Of a stretch of DNA of 64,000 nt, positions 1 through 7,395 are shown piece by piece. The translations under genes and the position numbers were made by a program. The stretch's first letter is position 1, and each line of letters begins with the position of its first letter. The stretch comes from Pseudoflavonifractor intestinihominis (GTDB lineage Bacteria > Bacillota > Clostridia > Oscillospirales > Oscillospiraceae): positions 4,031 through 68,030 of the forward strand of contig NZ_JBBMFK010000021.1 of assembly GCF_040096055.1 (NCBI RefSeq). The letters are read 5' to 3'. The notes beneath the pieces are model-generated. The model did not search any database. It saw only the letters and a program-made list of their open reading frames with translations, and had not been told where the DNA came from.

Positions 1-661
1 GGCCCTGGAGGGCCAGGAGAAAACCGGAGATTTTGTAATATGCCACGTAAAAAATACAGGGCGTTGTCGGGAACTGCTGGTTCCCGGCACCACAGTCTAC
101 CTGGAGAAGAGCACCAACCCGGCCCGTAAGACCGCCTATGACCTGATCGCAGTGGAGAAGGGCAGCGCGGAGGGCGGAGCGGGGACCCTCATCAATATGG
201 ACGCCCAGGCCCCCAACCAGGTGTTCGCCCAGTGGGCGAGGTCGGGGGCGTTTCGGGACGGGCTGACCCTGCTCCAGGGAGAGAAAACGTGGGGGAATTC
301 CCGGTTTGATTTCTACTATGAGTATTCGGAAAACGGGGAGAGCCGCCGGGGTTTTGTGGAGGTGAAGGGGGTCACCCTGGAGCGGGACGGGGCGGTCTAC
401 TTCCCCGACGCCCCCACCGAGCGGGGCGTGAAGCATCTGGAGGAGCTGATGGCCTGTAAGGCCGCCGGGTACGAGGCGGCGGTGTGCTTTGTCATCCAGA
501 TGGAGCGGGCGGACTTTTTCTCCCCCAACGACCTGACCCACCCCGCCTTTGGGGACGCGCTCCGCCGGGCCAGGGCGGCGGGGGTGGAGATCCTGGCCCA
601 CACCTGCCGTGTGACGCCGGACAGCCTGATCATGGCGGAGGCGGTGGAGGTGCGGCTGTAG
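1..661 (+). CDS. sfsA: SfsA family protein, 5' end missing
   Basis: The reading frame is open from base 2 and the gene is cut by the window edge. About 219 residues are visible; the family is usually 230-240 long, so only the first part of the N-terminal OB-like region is lost. Recognisable SfsA blocks are CHVKNTGRC and RELLVPG near the start, NPARKTAYDL after it, then the nuclease-like core with FYYE, GFVEVKGVTL, FPDAPTERG and HLEEL. SfsA (sugar fermentation stimulation protein) is described as a DNA-binding or nuclease-fold protein of unclear role. The first ATG/GTG inside the window is not the true start, because homology clearly begins upstream of it. It ends with TAG and is followed by a 380-base gap before amt. 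Confidence 0.9.
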   Translation, partial: ALEGQEKTGDFVICHVKNTGRCRELLVPGTTVYLEKSTNPARKTAYDLIAVEKGSAEGGAGTLINMDAQAPNQVFAQWARSGAFRDGLTLLQGEKTWGNSRFDFYYEYSENGESRRGFVEVKGVTLERDGAVYFPDAPTERGVKHLEELMACKAAGYEAAVCFVIQMERADFFSPNDLTHPAFGDALRRARAAGVEILAHTCRVTPDSLIMAEAVEVRL

Positions 662-888
662 GCGCAGGAGTGCCGGGCCTCACGGCTGAAAGAGGACCGT
701 TTTTGACGGAAATCCTGCTTCTCTATTTGGCCTGCCCGGCCTGGCGTCCGGAGAGATGCAAACAAAACGCGATGATATTTTTGAAATAGAAAAATAAAGA
801 TATGGAAAGTTGATTTTGTAAGAAATTGCAGGCATAAGGCTCATTCGATCAAATACTTTATCATATTAAACGAAATGAAAGTTTCGGC
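662..888. other. Gene-free stretch after sfsA
   Basis: No convincing gene or RNA was seen. The second half, from about 765, is AT-rich compared with the flanking genes and leads into the amt promoter. Short open frames here overlap sfsA out of frame or have no ribosome-binding site. Confidence 0.5.
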
Positions 889-917
889 TTGACAACTTTC
901 AAAAACGGGATTAAAAT
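889..917 (+). promoter_or_regulatory. Sigma-A promoter for the Amt-PII gene
   Basis: TTGACA at 889-894 and TAAAAT at 912-917 with a 17-base spacer. Transcription would start near 925, giving a leader of about 115 bases that holds two hairpins. Confidence 0.85.
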
Positions 918-933
918 CAACCCATCAAAGCAA

Positions 934-1014
934 GGGCGCTGAGGATACGAAGTATTCTTAGCGCCTCTTTCTTTTACGCAAGGGGGCGTACTCAGTGTGT
1001 GGAGTACGCCCCCT
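934..1014 (+). promoter_or_regulatory. Two-hairpin leader upstream of the Amt-PII gene
   Basis: Hairpin 1 (about 935-966) pairs GCGCTGAGGATA with TATTCTTAGCGC using two G-U pairs and is followed by a pyrimidine/T-rich tract (CTCTTTCTTTT), so it resembles an intrinsic terminator. Hairpin 2 is a perfect 12-base stem, AGGGGGCGTACT at 981-992 with AGTACGCCCCCT at 1003-1014. Both lie between the promoter and the ribosome-binding site (GAGGAGGAG near 1028-1036). This suggests transcription attenuation of the ammonium transporter. The controlling factor cannot be named from sequence; hairpin loops do not fit the ANTAR hexaloop pattern. Confidence 0.5.
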
Positions 1015-1041
1015 TAAACTATTTTTAGAGGAGGAGAGTCT

Positions 1042-2754
1042 ATGTATTCTTCGGTCAACACGATCTGGGTGCTTGTGGGCGCTGCGCTGGTGTTCTTCAT
1101 GCAGGCGGGCTTCGCGCTGTGCGAGGCGGGCTTCACCCGGGCCAAGAACACCGGCAACATCCTGATGAAAAACCTGATGGACTTCTGCATCGGCACACCG
1201 GTCTTCTGGCTGCTGGGCTTTGGCCTGATGTTCGGCGGCGCCGGGGCCCTCATCGGCGGCTTTGACCCCCTGGTGCGGGGCGATTACAGCGCCATCCTGC
1301 CCGAGGGCGTGCCCCTGATGGCCTTCTTCATCTTCCAGACCGTGTTCTGCGCCACCTCGGCCACCATCGTGTCCGGCGCCATGGCGGAGCGGACGAAATT
1401 CATCTCCTACTGCATCTACTCCCTGATCATCTCTGCTGTGATCTATCCGGTCTCCGGCCACTGGATCTGGGGCGGAGGCTGGCTGTCCCAGCTGGGCTTC
1501 CACGATTTTGCCGGCTCCACCGCCGTGCACATGGTGGGCGGCATCGCGGCGCTGGTGGGCGCCAAGCTGCTGGGGCCCCGCATCGGCAAGTATGACAAGG
1601 ACGGCAAGCCCCGGGCCATCCTGGGCCACAACCTCTCCATCGCAGCCCTGGGCGTGTTCATCCTCTGGTTCTGCTGGTTCGGCTTCAACGGCTGCTCCAC
1701 GGTGTCCATGACCGGGGACGACACCCTGGTGTCCGCGGGCACTATCTTCGTCACCACCAACATGGCGGCGGCGGTGGCCTGCGTCACCACCATGATCTTC
1801 ACCTGGGTCCGCTTCAAGAAGCCCGACGTGTCCATGACCTTCAACGCGGCCCTGGGCGGCCTGGTGGCTGTGACCGCGGGCTGTGATATGGTGTCCGTGT
1901 TCGGGGCTGCCGTCATCGGCATCTGCGCCGGCATCGTGCTGCCCCTGGCGGTGGAGTTCTTCGACAAGGTGGTCAAGATCGACGACCCGGTGGGCGCCAT
2001 CTCCGTCCACGGCGTCTGTGGCATGATGGGCACCCTGCTGACCGGTCTGCTGGCAGTGGACGGCGGCCTGTTCTACGGCGGCGGCCCCAAGTTCTTCCTG
2101 ACCCAGTGCCTGGGCGTGGTGTCCGTGGCGGCCTGGGTGGCCGTGACCATGACCATCGTGTTCACGGTGCTCAAGCACACCATCGGCCTGCGTGTCACGG
2201 CTCAGGAGGAGCTGGACGGCCTGGATATCCACGAGCACGGCCTGCCCACCGCCTACGCCGATTTCAGCCAGACCACCAGCATGACCGCCGTGGCGGGGGA
2301 GAACGCCTATCCCAAGGCCGTGGCGGAAGGGCACATCGGCCTGGACGAGGCCGTACCGGTGCAGGTATCCTCCGCGCCTGCTGCGCCCGCGTCTGACGTG
2401 CTCCTGTCCAAGGTGACCATCATATGCAGCCAGAGCAAGTTCGAGGCGCTGAAGGACGCCATGAGCGAGATCGGCGTGACCGGAATGACGGTGAGCCAGG
2501 TCCTGGGCTGCGGCATCCAGAAGGGCCGGACCGAGTATTACCGGGGCGTGCCCATGTCCATCAACCTGCTGCCCAAGGTCCAGGTGGACATCGTGGTGTC
2601 CAGAGTGCCTGTCTACCAGGTGGTGAATACGGCCAGAAAGACCCTGTACACCGGCCACGTGGGCGACGGCAAGATCTTTGTCTACCGGGTGGAGGACGTG
2701 GTGAAGGTCCGCACCGGTGAGCACGGCTACGACGCCCTCCAGGGGGAGGAGTAA
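1042..2754 (+). CDS. amt: Ammonium transporter fused to a PII signalling domain
   Basis: 570 residues in two parts. Residues 1 to about 405 form an Amt/Mep/Rh channel with about 11 membrane helices; family blocks include MQAGFALCEAGF, the DFAGSTAVHMVGG region and GGLVAVTAGCD. After a variable linker, residues about 453-566 form a complete PII (GlnB/GlnK) domain: GCGIQKGRTEYYRG, INLLPKV, then TGHVGDGKIFVY and VRTGEHG. PII normally binds Amt from the cytoplasm and plugs it when 2-oxoglutarate is low; here the regulator is covalently tethered. The T-loop position of the uridylylated tyrosine (Tyr51 of E. coli GlnB) is methionine (RGVPMSIN), so control by uridylylation is unlikely. The start follows GAGGAGGAG. 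A strong terminator follows the gene. Confidence 0.95.
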   Translation: MYSSVNTIWVLVGAALVFFMQAGFALCEAGFTRAKNTGNILMKNLMDFCIGTPVFWLLGFGLMFGGAGALIGGFDPLVRGDYSAILPEGVPLMAFFIFQTVFCATSATIVSGAMAERTKFISYCIYSLIISAVIYPVSGHWIWGGGWLSQLGFHDFAGSTAVHMVGGIAALVGAKLLGPRIGKYDKDGKPRAILGHNLSIAALGVFILWFCWFGFNGCSTVSMTGDDTLVSAGTIFVTTNMAAAVACVTTMIFTWVRFKKPDVSMTFNAALGGLVAVTAGCDMVSVFGAAVIGICAGIVLPLAVEFFDKVVKIDDPVGAISVHGVCGMMGTLLTGLLAVDGGLFYGGGPKFFLTQCLGVVSVAAWVAVTMTIVFTVLKHTIGLRVTAQEELDGLDIHEHGLPTAYADFSQTTSMTAVAGENAYPKAVAEGHIGLDEAVPVQVSSAPAAPASDVLLSKVTIICSQSKFEALKDAMSEIGVTGMTVSQVLGCGIQKGRTEYYRGVPMSINLLPKVQVDIVVSRVPVYQVVNTARKTLYTGHVGDGKIFVYRVEDVVKVRTGEHGYDALQGEE

Positions 2755-2782
2755 AACAACTGCGGTACCGCAGATCAAGATA

Positions 2783-2828
2783 AAAACCGGCAGGGTCTCC
2801 TCTCAGCGGGGGAGATCCTGCCGGTTTT
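2783..2828 (+). terminator. Terminator after the Amt-PII gene
   Basis: AACCGGCAGG and CCTGCCGGTT close a hairpin (2785-2825) that continues with GTCTCC/GGAGAT, followed by TTTT. A-rich sequence on the other side makes it potentially bidirectional. Confidence 0.8.
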
Positions 2829-2881
2829 CAGATGATTTGGACAAAAAACAGGGGAAAGGGGGACGGAATAGGCCGTTGGAC

Positions 2882-2910
2882 TTGCACAGGAGGCGGCCGC
2901 GTTGTATAAT
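2882..2910 (+). promoter_or_regulatory. Promoter for the GNAT gene
   Basis: TTGCAC at 2882-2887, a 17-base spacer and a consensus TATAAT at 2905-2910. The downstream gene starts at 2952. Confidence 0.85.
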
Positions 2911-2951
2911 AAAAATTCATCCAATACAGAATAGAGCGGGAGGAACAGGCC

Positions 2952-3665
2952 ATGCAGCCTGAGCTGGAGATCATAACAAAAGAAATCCCGGCCAAAGGGA
3001 AGGGATATATGTGGATCCGCCGGTGCTGGCCCGACCAGGTGGACGGCCTGATCCGTCAGGGGGCCCGGAGCCTGCTGCGAGAGGGCGCCACGGAGATATA
3101 CGCCGCGTCTCTGGACCCGGCGGCGCCCCTGGCCGAGGGCAGCGGAGACGGCTACCGGCTGGAGTTCCGCCACGATATGCTCCGCCTGGAGCGGCCCCTG
3201 GACAGGACCTGCCCCCCGCCCGAGGGAAAGCTGACCCTGGAGCCCCTGAGCCGGGAGAAGGTGGGCCAGTGGCTGACCCTGTACAACGAGTGCTTCTTCG
3301 ACGTGCCCAACTCCGCCTCCTGCGGCCGCACGGACCTGGAGCGCATCCAGGCCGAGGGCAGCCGCTGCGGCCTGGCCATGCTGGACGGGGTGCCGGTGGG
3401 GGTCTACCTGCTGGGCTTCCAGGAGGCCGACCCGGAGATCGAGGGCATGGGCCTGTGCAAGGACTTCCGGGGCAGGGGGCTGGGCCGGGAGCTGCTGTGC
3501 TCCGTCATGGCCCTCCTGGCGGGAGAGGGCTTCGGCCGGACCTGGCTGAAGGTCTCCACCGCCAACGCTCTGGCCTATGACCTGTACCGGTCGGCCGGAT
3601 TCGTCCAGACCCGGCTGATCTCCCACTGGTATCAGGTGATCTCCGAGGGGGATCTGCTGGCCTGA
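2952..3665 (+). CDS. GNAT family N-acetyltransferase
   Basis: 237 residues. The C-terminal half (about 100-230) is a GNAT fold: the acetyl-CoA pyrophosphate-binding motif A reads FRGRGLGRELL near residues 172-182, followed by LKVSTANALAYDLYRSAGF, the usual motif B arrangement. The N-terminal 95 residues are less conserved and may be a degenerate second GNAT-like half. Substrate is not predictable. The start follows GGGAGGAACAGGCC. It has its own consensus promoter, and the SGNH-like gene begins 35 bases downstream, so the two are probably co-transcribed. Confidence 0.85.
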   Translation: MQPELEIITKEIPAKGKGYMWIRRCWPDQVDGLIRQGARSLLREGATEIYAASLDPAAPLAEGSGDGYRLEFRHDMLRLERPLDRTCPPPEGKLTLEPLSREKVGQWLTLYNECFFDVPNSASCGRTDLERIQAEGSRCGLAMLDGVPVGVYLLGFQEADPEIEGMGLCKDFRGRGLGRELLCSVMALLAGEGFGRTWLKVSTANALAYDLYRSAGFVQTRLISHWYQVISEGDLLA

Positions 3666-3700
3666 GGCCGGCGAGATGCAGAGAGAAATAAGGTGAGTGT

Positions 3701-4291
3701 GTGAATCGGACGATTGTGGCCCTGGGAGACGGGAACACCCGTTACTTCCTGGGAGATGAGGGAAAATGCGGCCCCATCGAGCAGGCCTGGCCCGCCCAGA
3801 TGGAGGCCATTCTGGCTGCGCTGGGGGCCAAGGCTGCGGTGCGGAACGAGGGCGTGCCCGGCGAGACGGCGGCGGACGCCCGGGAGACCTTTGCGGCCCG
3901 GAGCGCGGGGGCCAGGCTGTGCGTCCTGGGCTTCGGCATGGAGGACATCCGCCGGCCCGAGCGGACCATGGCGGCCTATCTGGGCGAGATGGCGGACATG
4001 TTCCGCCAGGCCAAGTCCCAGGGGACCGGGGTCATCACCCTGGGTATTCCCTGGTTTGACAAGGATTACGCCGGAGAGCTGGTCCAGAGCCGGCTGCCCA
4101 AGTGGAACGACGGCCTGAGCCGGCTGTGCGACGAGCGGAGCGTGCCCTTTGTGGACCTGTACCGGGCCCTGCGGGATGATCCGGACCGCTGGTATGGCGA
4201 GCGGAAACTGCCCCGGCACAACCTGTCCGCAGCCGGAGAGCGGAAGGTGGCCGAGCTGGTGCTTCCCCTGGCCCTGCGCATGCTGCGGTAG
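3701..4291 (+). CDS. SGNH/GDSL-like protein lacking the nucleophile serine
   Basis: 196 residues from a GTG start preceded by AAGGTGAG. The fold is suggested by an N-terminal VALGDGNT (block I, usually GDSxT), NEGVPGETA (block II glycine), GFGMED in the place of block III GxND, and a C-terminal RHNLSAAGERKVAE resembling the DxxH block with its conserved histidine. In block I the catalytic serine is glycine and in block III the usual asparagine is absent, so esterase activity is doubtful. It could be a pseudo-enzyme, or a carbohydrate-binding relative. It converges on the DUF2752 gene with one base between the stop codons and no terminator visible. Confidence 0.65.
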   Translation: MNRTIVALGDGNTRYFLGDEGKCGPIEQAWPAQMEAILAALGAKAAVRNEGVPGETAADARETFAARSAGARLCVLGFGMEDIRRPERTMAAYLGEMADMFRQAKSQGTGVITLGIPWFDKDYAGELVQSRLPKWNDGLSRLCDERSVPFVDLYRALRDDPDRWYGERKLPRHNLSAAGERKVAELVLPLALRMLR

Positions 4292-4292
4292 G

Positions 4293-4691
4293 TCAGGAGA
4301 AAAGCAGCGGGACCAGGTTCCGGGCGGCGCCCCACAGCAGAAGAACAGCCACCATACCCCATACCAGGGCGGATTCCCCTCTGCTGAGGGCGGACCGCCC
4401 GCTTTTTACGTACCGGGCCGACTGCCGGACCAGCAGCGCCGCCAGGACGGGCAGCAGGAGCAGCAGCACCGGATTGGCGGCCCAGGCGGCGGCAAAGTCC
4501 AGCCTCAGCAGGGCCAGGCACATCCGGGTGACCCCGCAGCCGGGGCACAGCAGGCCGGTGATGGCGTGCAAGGGACAGGGGAGGGACAGCCCGCTCCGCC
4601 CCACAAAAACAGCATAGGCGAGCCCGATCCCCAGGATCAGGCCCGCCCGCAGGAGAAGCCGCTTCAGGCGGCCTTTGACCTCAGAAGTCAT
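4293..4691 (-). CDS. DUF2752 small membrane protein
   Basis: 132 residues. The DUF2752 signature is a CPLHAITG stretch followed by CPGCGVTRM, here near residues 39-57, sitting at a membrane face. About three hydrophobic helices are visible (residues 12-30, 68-86 and 108-128). The family's function is unknown; the paired cysteines suggest metal or redox chemistry, which is inference. It overlaps the preceding DUF4234 gene by 11 bases on the same strand, so the two form one operon. Confidence 0.85.
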   Translation of the reverse strand: MTSEVKGRLKRLLLRAGLILGIGLAYAVFVGRSGLSLPCPLHAITGLLCPGCGVTRMCLALLRLDFAAAWAANPVLLLLLPVLAALLVRQSARYVKSGRSALSRGESALVWGMVAVLLLWGAARNLVPLLFS

Positions 4692-5034
4692 TCCCGTTGA
4701 AAGAGTACTTGTTCAGCTCGCTCTGGATGAGGGCGAAGGTGATGATGCTCAGTCCGAAGAGGGACAGGACCAGGTAGACAATGGCCAGGCTGCCGGTGGG
4801 GACGCCCCGCTGGGCCCGGGCCATGTCCAGCTTTTCGCCCATCTTGTAGGCCCAGTAGATGCTGTAAATGCCGCAGGTGATCAGGGTGAACACCAGGGCC
4901 ATGCCGCCGCTGGTGCGGCCCATGCCGGTGACCTCGGTGGAGTCGTCGGTGAGGCAGACCATCCAGTACAGGCCGTAGATACCACAGGTGATGATGGTAA
5001 GGACGATGCAGAGGGCAACATTGCGCTGATGCAT
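4681..5034 (-). CDS. DUF4234 membrane protein
   Basis: 117 residues with three hydrophobic segments (about 5-28, 45-68 and 80-104). Two similar blocks, TIITCGIYGLYWM and TLITCGIYSIYWAY, are the hallmark of DUF4234 proteins. Function unknown. It is the first gene of a two-gene operon with the DUF2752 protein and has a good promoter 36 bases upstream of the start. Confidence 0.85.
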   Translation of the reverse strand: MHQRNVALCIVLTIITCGIYGLYWMVCLTDDSTEVTGMGRTSGGMALVFTLITCGIYSIYWAYKMGEKLDMARAQRGVPTGSLAIVYLVLSLFGLSIITFALIQSELNKYSFNGNDF

Positions 5035-5069
5035 AAGCTCTCCTCCGTTCAGATTGGTTTCTGAATTTC

Positions 5070-5098
5070 AGTATAGAGGATGCCGGAACGAAATGCAA
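5070..5098 (-). promoter_or_regulatory. Promoter for the DUF4234-DUF2752 operon
   Basis: On the minus strand TTGCAT (5098-5093) and TATACT (5075-5070) with a 17-base spacer. It lies in the short divergent region shared with the asparaginase gene. Confidence 0.8.
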
Positions 5099-5130
5099 TT
5101 AAGAAATCCTTAAAAGAGGGAAATGGATTC

Positions 5131-6138
5131 ATGAAAAAGATCTTGCTTCTCACCACCGGAGGCACCATTGCCTCCCGGCCCACAGCGGAGGGCCTGGCCC
5201 CGGGGCTGGACGGCGGCGGCCTGGCCAGGCGGCTGTACGGCCTGGCGGACAATTACGACCTCACCATCCGGGATCTGCTGAGTATGGACTCATCCAACAT
5301 CCAGCCGGAGGAGTGGCAGGTCATCGCCCGGGCGGTGTACGAGAGCCGGGGGAATTTTGACGGTATCGTCATCACCCACGGCACCGACACCATGGCCTAC
5401 ACCGCCTCAGTGCTCTCCTTTATGCTCCGGGGTATTGAGGTTCCCGTGGTGCTCACCGGCTCCCAGCTGCCCATCGAGCACCCCCTCACCGACGGACTGG
5501 AGAACCTGCGCACCGCCTTTGCCATGGCGGCCAGCGGGGTGGGGGGCATATTCGTGGCCTTTGACCGGAAGGTGATCCTGGGCTGCCGGGCGGTCAAGAC
5601 CCGCACCACCGGCTTCGACGCCTTTGAGAGCGTCAACTGGCCGCTGGCCGCCCAGATCAGCGCCGCCGGGCTGCTCCTGCGGCCTGAGGCGCTGCCCGTC
5701 CCCAGCGGGGAGCCCTGCGCCCTGCGGGACGCCCTGTGCCGGGACGTGTTCCTCATCAAGCTGACCCCCGGCCTGAACCCGGAGATCTTCGACATGCTCC
5801 TGTCCATGCACTACCGGGGCGTGGTCATCGAGGCCTTCGGCGCCGGCGGGCTCCACTTCATCCGCCGGGATCTGATCTCCAAGCTCCACGCCGCCGTCCA
5901 GGCGGGGATGGCGGTGGTGGTGTGCTCCCAGTGCCTCTATGAGCGCAGCGACTTCTCCCTCTACCAGGCCGGGCAGAAGGCCCTGTCCGAGGGGGTCATC
6001 CAGGGCTATGACATGACCACCGAGGCCGCCGTCACCAAGCTCATGTGGTCCCTGGGCCAGACCAGCGACCCGGAGCAGGTGCGGGCCCTCTTCGCCCGCA
6101 GCCTCTGCGGCGAGGTGACCGTGGACAAGGGCATCTGA
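5131..6138 (+). CDS. ansA: L-asparaginase, type I (cytoplasmic)
   Basis: 335 residues. Hydrolyses L-asparagine to aspartate and ammonia. The N-terminal TTGGTIAS motif carries the first catalytic threonine (Thr12), and ITHGTDTMAYTAS carries the second Thr-Asp pair at about residues 89-93. LTGSQLP and the C-terminal CLYERSD region also fit the family. There is no signal peptide, which fits the cytoplasmic type. A longer frame opens 51 bases upstream at 5080, but the start at 5131 is chosen because AGAGGGA precedes it and family homology starts at MKKILLLTTGG. Ends in a strong hairpin. Confidence 0.93.
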   Translation: MKKILLLTTGGTIASRPTAEGLAPGLDGGGLARRLYGLADNYDLTIRDLLSMDSSNIQPEEWQVIARAVYESRGNFDGIVITHGTDTMAYTASVLSFMLRGIEVPVVLTGSQLPIEHPLTDGLENLRTAFAMAASGVGGIFVAFDRKVILGCRAVKTRTTGFDAFESVNWPLAAQISAAGLLLRPEALPVPSGEPCALRDALCRDVFLIKLTPGLNPEIFDMLLSMHYRGVVIEAFGAGGLHFIRRDLISKLHAAVQAGMAVVVCSQCLYERSDFSLYQAGQKALSEGVIQGYDMTTEAAVTKLMWSLGQTSDPEQVRALFARSLCGEVTVDKGI

Positions 6139-6151
6139 AACAAGGCAATAA

Positions 6152-6187
6152 AAGGCCGGCGGCGCAGATACTGCGCCGCCGGCCTTC
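6152..6187. terminator. Hairpin terminator between ansA and the RHH gene
   Basis: A perfect 16-base stem (AAGGCCGGCGGCGCAG with its complement) with loop ATA at convergent gene ends. There is no long T tract, so strength is uncertain. Confidence 0.6.
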
Positions 6188-6213
6188 TGCATGTTCGGGG
6201 ACATAAAAGGGCG

Positions 6214-6402
6214 TTATTCCTGGCCCTCTTCCTCCTCACGGAGGTTTTCCAGGGCCACTTTTGTGGCCTCAATGACAAAGGCGGAAAAGGAGATTTTTGT
6301 TCCGCGGATAGCCTCTTCCACCTGGTCAATTACATAGTTGGGAAAGCGGATATTCTTGGGAGTGGTTCCAGGCTCGGCGGGCAGCTTGAATTTTCTTGCC
6401 AT
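6214..6402 (-). CDS. Small ribbon-helix-helix (CopG/Arc-like) protein
   Basis: 62 residues from an ATG preceded by AGGTGAT. After a basic N-terminus (MARKFKLP), KNIRFPNYVIDQVEEAI followed by SFSAFVIEATKVALENL is the beta-strand/two-helix pattern of ribbon-helix-helix DNA-binding proteins, with an acidic tail. Such proteins are often autorepressors or antitoxins. A longer frame runs upstream to 6771 but crosses the divergent promoters and the next gene, so it is rejected. A pair of 15-base inverted repeats flanks the divergent promoters and one arm lies 13 bases from this start, which supports autoregulation. Confidence 0.75.
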   Translation of the reverse strand: MARKFKLPAEPGTTPKNIRFPNYVIDQVEEAIRGTKISFSAFVIEATKVALENLREEEEGQE

Positions 6403-6414
6403 ACTATCACCTGC

Positions 6415-6492
6415 TATATACGTTTGTGCTTTACAATGTATATTATTATGTGTATGATGTATGCAAAGCAAACTGACGCATAAACGTATATA
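6415..6492. repeat. Inverted operator-like repeats around divergent promoters
   Basis: TATATACGTTTGTGC at 6415-6429 and GCATAAACGTATATA at 6478-6492 are inverted copies with 14 of 15 bases matching, 48 bases apart. They bracket both promoters of the divergent small genes, as expected for a ribbon-helix-helix operator that could loop. Confidence 0.7.
6430..6458 (+). promoter_or_regulatory. Promoter for the 66-residue gene
   Basis: TTTACA (6430-6435), 17-base spacer, TATGAT (6453-6458). A minus-strand candidate for the ribbon-helix-helix gene, TTGCAT (6466-6461) with TATACA 18 bases on, overlaps it. Confidence 0.75.
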
Positions 6493-6505
6493 CAAGGTGA
6501 AGGAT

Positions 6506-6706
6506 ATGAAAAAATTAGAGCTGATTCTAGCCAATATGATTCGCAGCGGCAAGGTAACAGTGGAAATCCCGGGGATAGAGCATATTGAAGCAGCGATGCA
6601 GGAAGAGAGCCGGCAGATGCTGTGGGAGATAGCGGGGATCGTGTTCAGCGACGAGATGGAGGACGGGGAAAAGATTGCCTGTCTGCGTGAGATGCTGGAA
6701 CCATAG
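6506..6706 (+). CDS. Small acidic hypothetical protein divergent from the RHH gene
   Basis: 66 residues, not recognised. The start at 6506 is chosen over an in-frame ATG at 6461 because AAGGTGAAGG lies just before it and the upstream codons overlap the promoter. The protein is acidic and helical (MKKLELILANMIRSG, then EESRQMLWEIAG, then a glutamate-rich end). Its base composition is lower in GC than the neighbours. The divergent arrangement with a ribbon-helix-helix gene and shared inverted repeats recalls small regulatory or toxin-antitoxin modules, but nothing in the sequence identifies a toxin. Confidence 0.6.
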   Translation: MKKLELILANMIRSGKVTVEIPGIEHIEAAMQEESRQMLWEIAGIVFSDEMEDGEKIACLREMLEP

Positions 6707-6719
6707 AAGAAAAGATGAA

Positions 6720-6757
6720 AGAGGAGGCCGCGGTTATCAACCGCGGCCTCCTCTTTT
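6720..6757. terminator. Bidirectional terminator
   Basis: AGAGGAGGCCGCGGTT and AACCGCGGCCTCCTCT form a perfect 16-base stem with loop ATC, followed by TTTT. It separates the converging 66-residue gene and recR. Confidence 0.85.
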
Positions 6758-6767
6758 GTGGAAAACA

Positions 6768-7370
6768 TCACATCTCCCGCCGGCCCTCCAGAGCACGCAT
6801 CAGGGTGGCGTCGTCGGCAAACTCCAGGTGGCTGCCCACCGGGATACCGTAGGCCAGACGGGTGACCTTCACCTGGAAGGGCTTCAAAAGCCGGGAGAGG
6901 TACATGGCGGTGGCCTCGCCCTCGGTGTCCGGGTTGGTGGCCATGATGACCTCCTTCACCTCGCCGCTGCCCACCCGCTCCACCAGGGACTTGATATGCA
7001 GGTCATCGGGTCCCACGTGGTTCATGGGGGAGATGACCCCGTGGAGCACGTGGTAGAGGCCGTTATACTCCCGGCTGCGCTCCATGGCGATGACGTCCTT
7101 GGGGTCGGCCACCACGCACACCGTGGACCGGTCCCGCTTGGGGCTCTGGCAGATGGGGCAGGGCCCCTCGCCCTCGGTCAGGTTCTGGCACACGGGGCAG
7201 AAGGAGATGGCTCGCTTGGCGTCGGTGATGGCCTGGGCAAAGGCGGCGGCGTCCTCGTCGGGCAGGGAGAGTATATAGAAGGCCAGCCGCTGGGCGCTCT
7301 TGTGGCCGATGCCGGGCAGCTTGTGGAACTGCTCCACCAGCTTCTCCAGGGCGGGGGGAAAGTACTGCAT
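6768..7370 (-). CDS. recR: Recombination protein RecR
   Basis: 200 residues, the standard length. RecR works with RecO (and RecF) to load RecA at gaps. Domains in order: an N-terminal helix-hairpin-helix (LEKLVEQFHKLPGIGHKSAQRLAF), a C4 zinc finger (CPVCQNLTEG then CPIC, about residues 58-75), a TOPRIM domain starting VCVVADPKDVIAMER, and the C-terminal Walker-B-like MATNPDTEGEATAMYL and AYGIPVGSHLEFAD. It follows rpe by 25 bases on the same strand. No dnaX or ybaB gene is adjacent, unlike the arrangement common in other Firmicutes. Confidence 0.97.
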   Translation of the reverse strand: MQYFPPALEKLVEQFHKLPGIGHKSAQRLAFYILSLPDEDAAAFAQAITDAKRAISFCPVCQNLTEGEGPCPICQSPKRDRSTVCVVADPKDVIAMERSREYNGLYHVLHGVISPMNHVGPDDLHIKSLVERVGSGEVKEVIMATNPDTEGEATAMYLSRLLKPFQVKVTRLAYGIPVGSHLEFADDATLMRALEGRREM

Positions 7371-7395
7371 GGAAAATCCTCCAAAATATTCGAAA

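Noticed and set aside
934..1014. ANTAR-type paired-hairpin antitermination site before amt
   Set aside because: Loops are not six bases with A1 and G4, so the known ANTAR RNA pattern is not met.
958..2778. 606-codon open frame antisense to the Amt-PII gene
   Set aside because: Shadow of the GC-rich codon bias of the real gene; protein is His/Gly/Val-rich low complexity with no domain, and the sense gene is certain.
6403..6771. N-terminal extension of the ribbon-helix-helix frame
   Set aside because: Would overlap the divergent gene, its promoter and the recR terminator; the ATG at 6402 has an AGGTGAT site.
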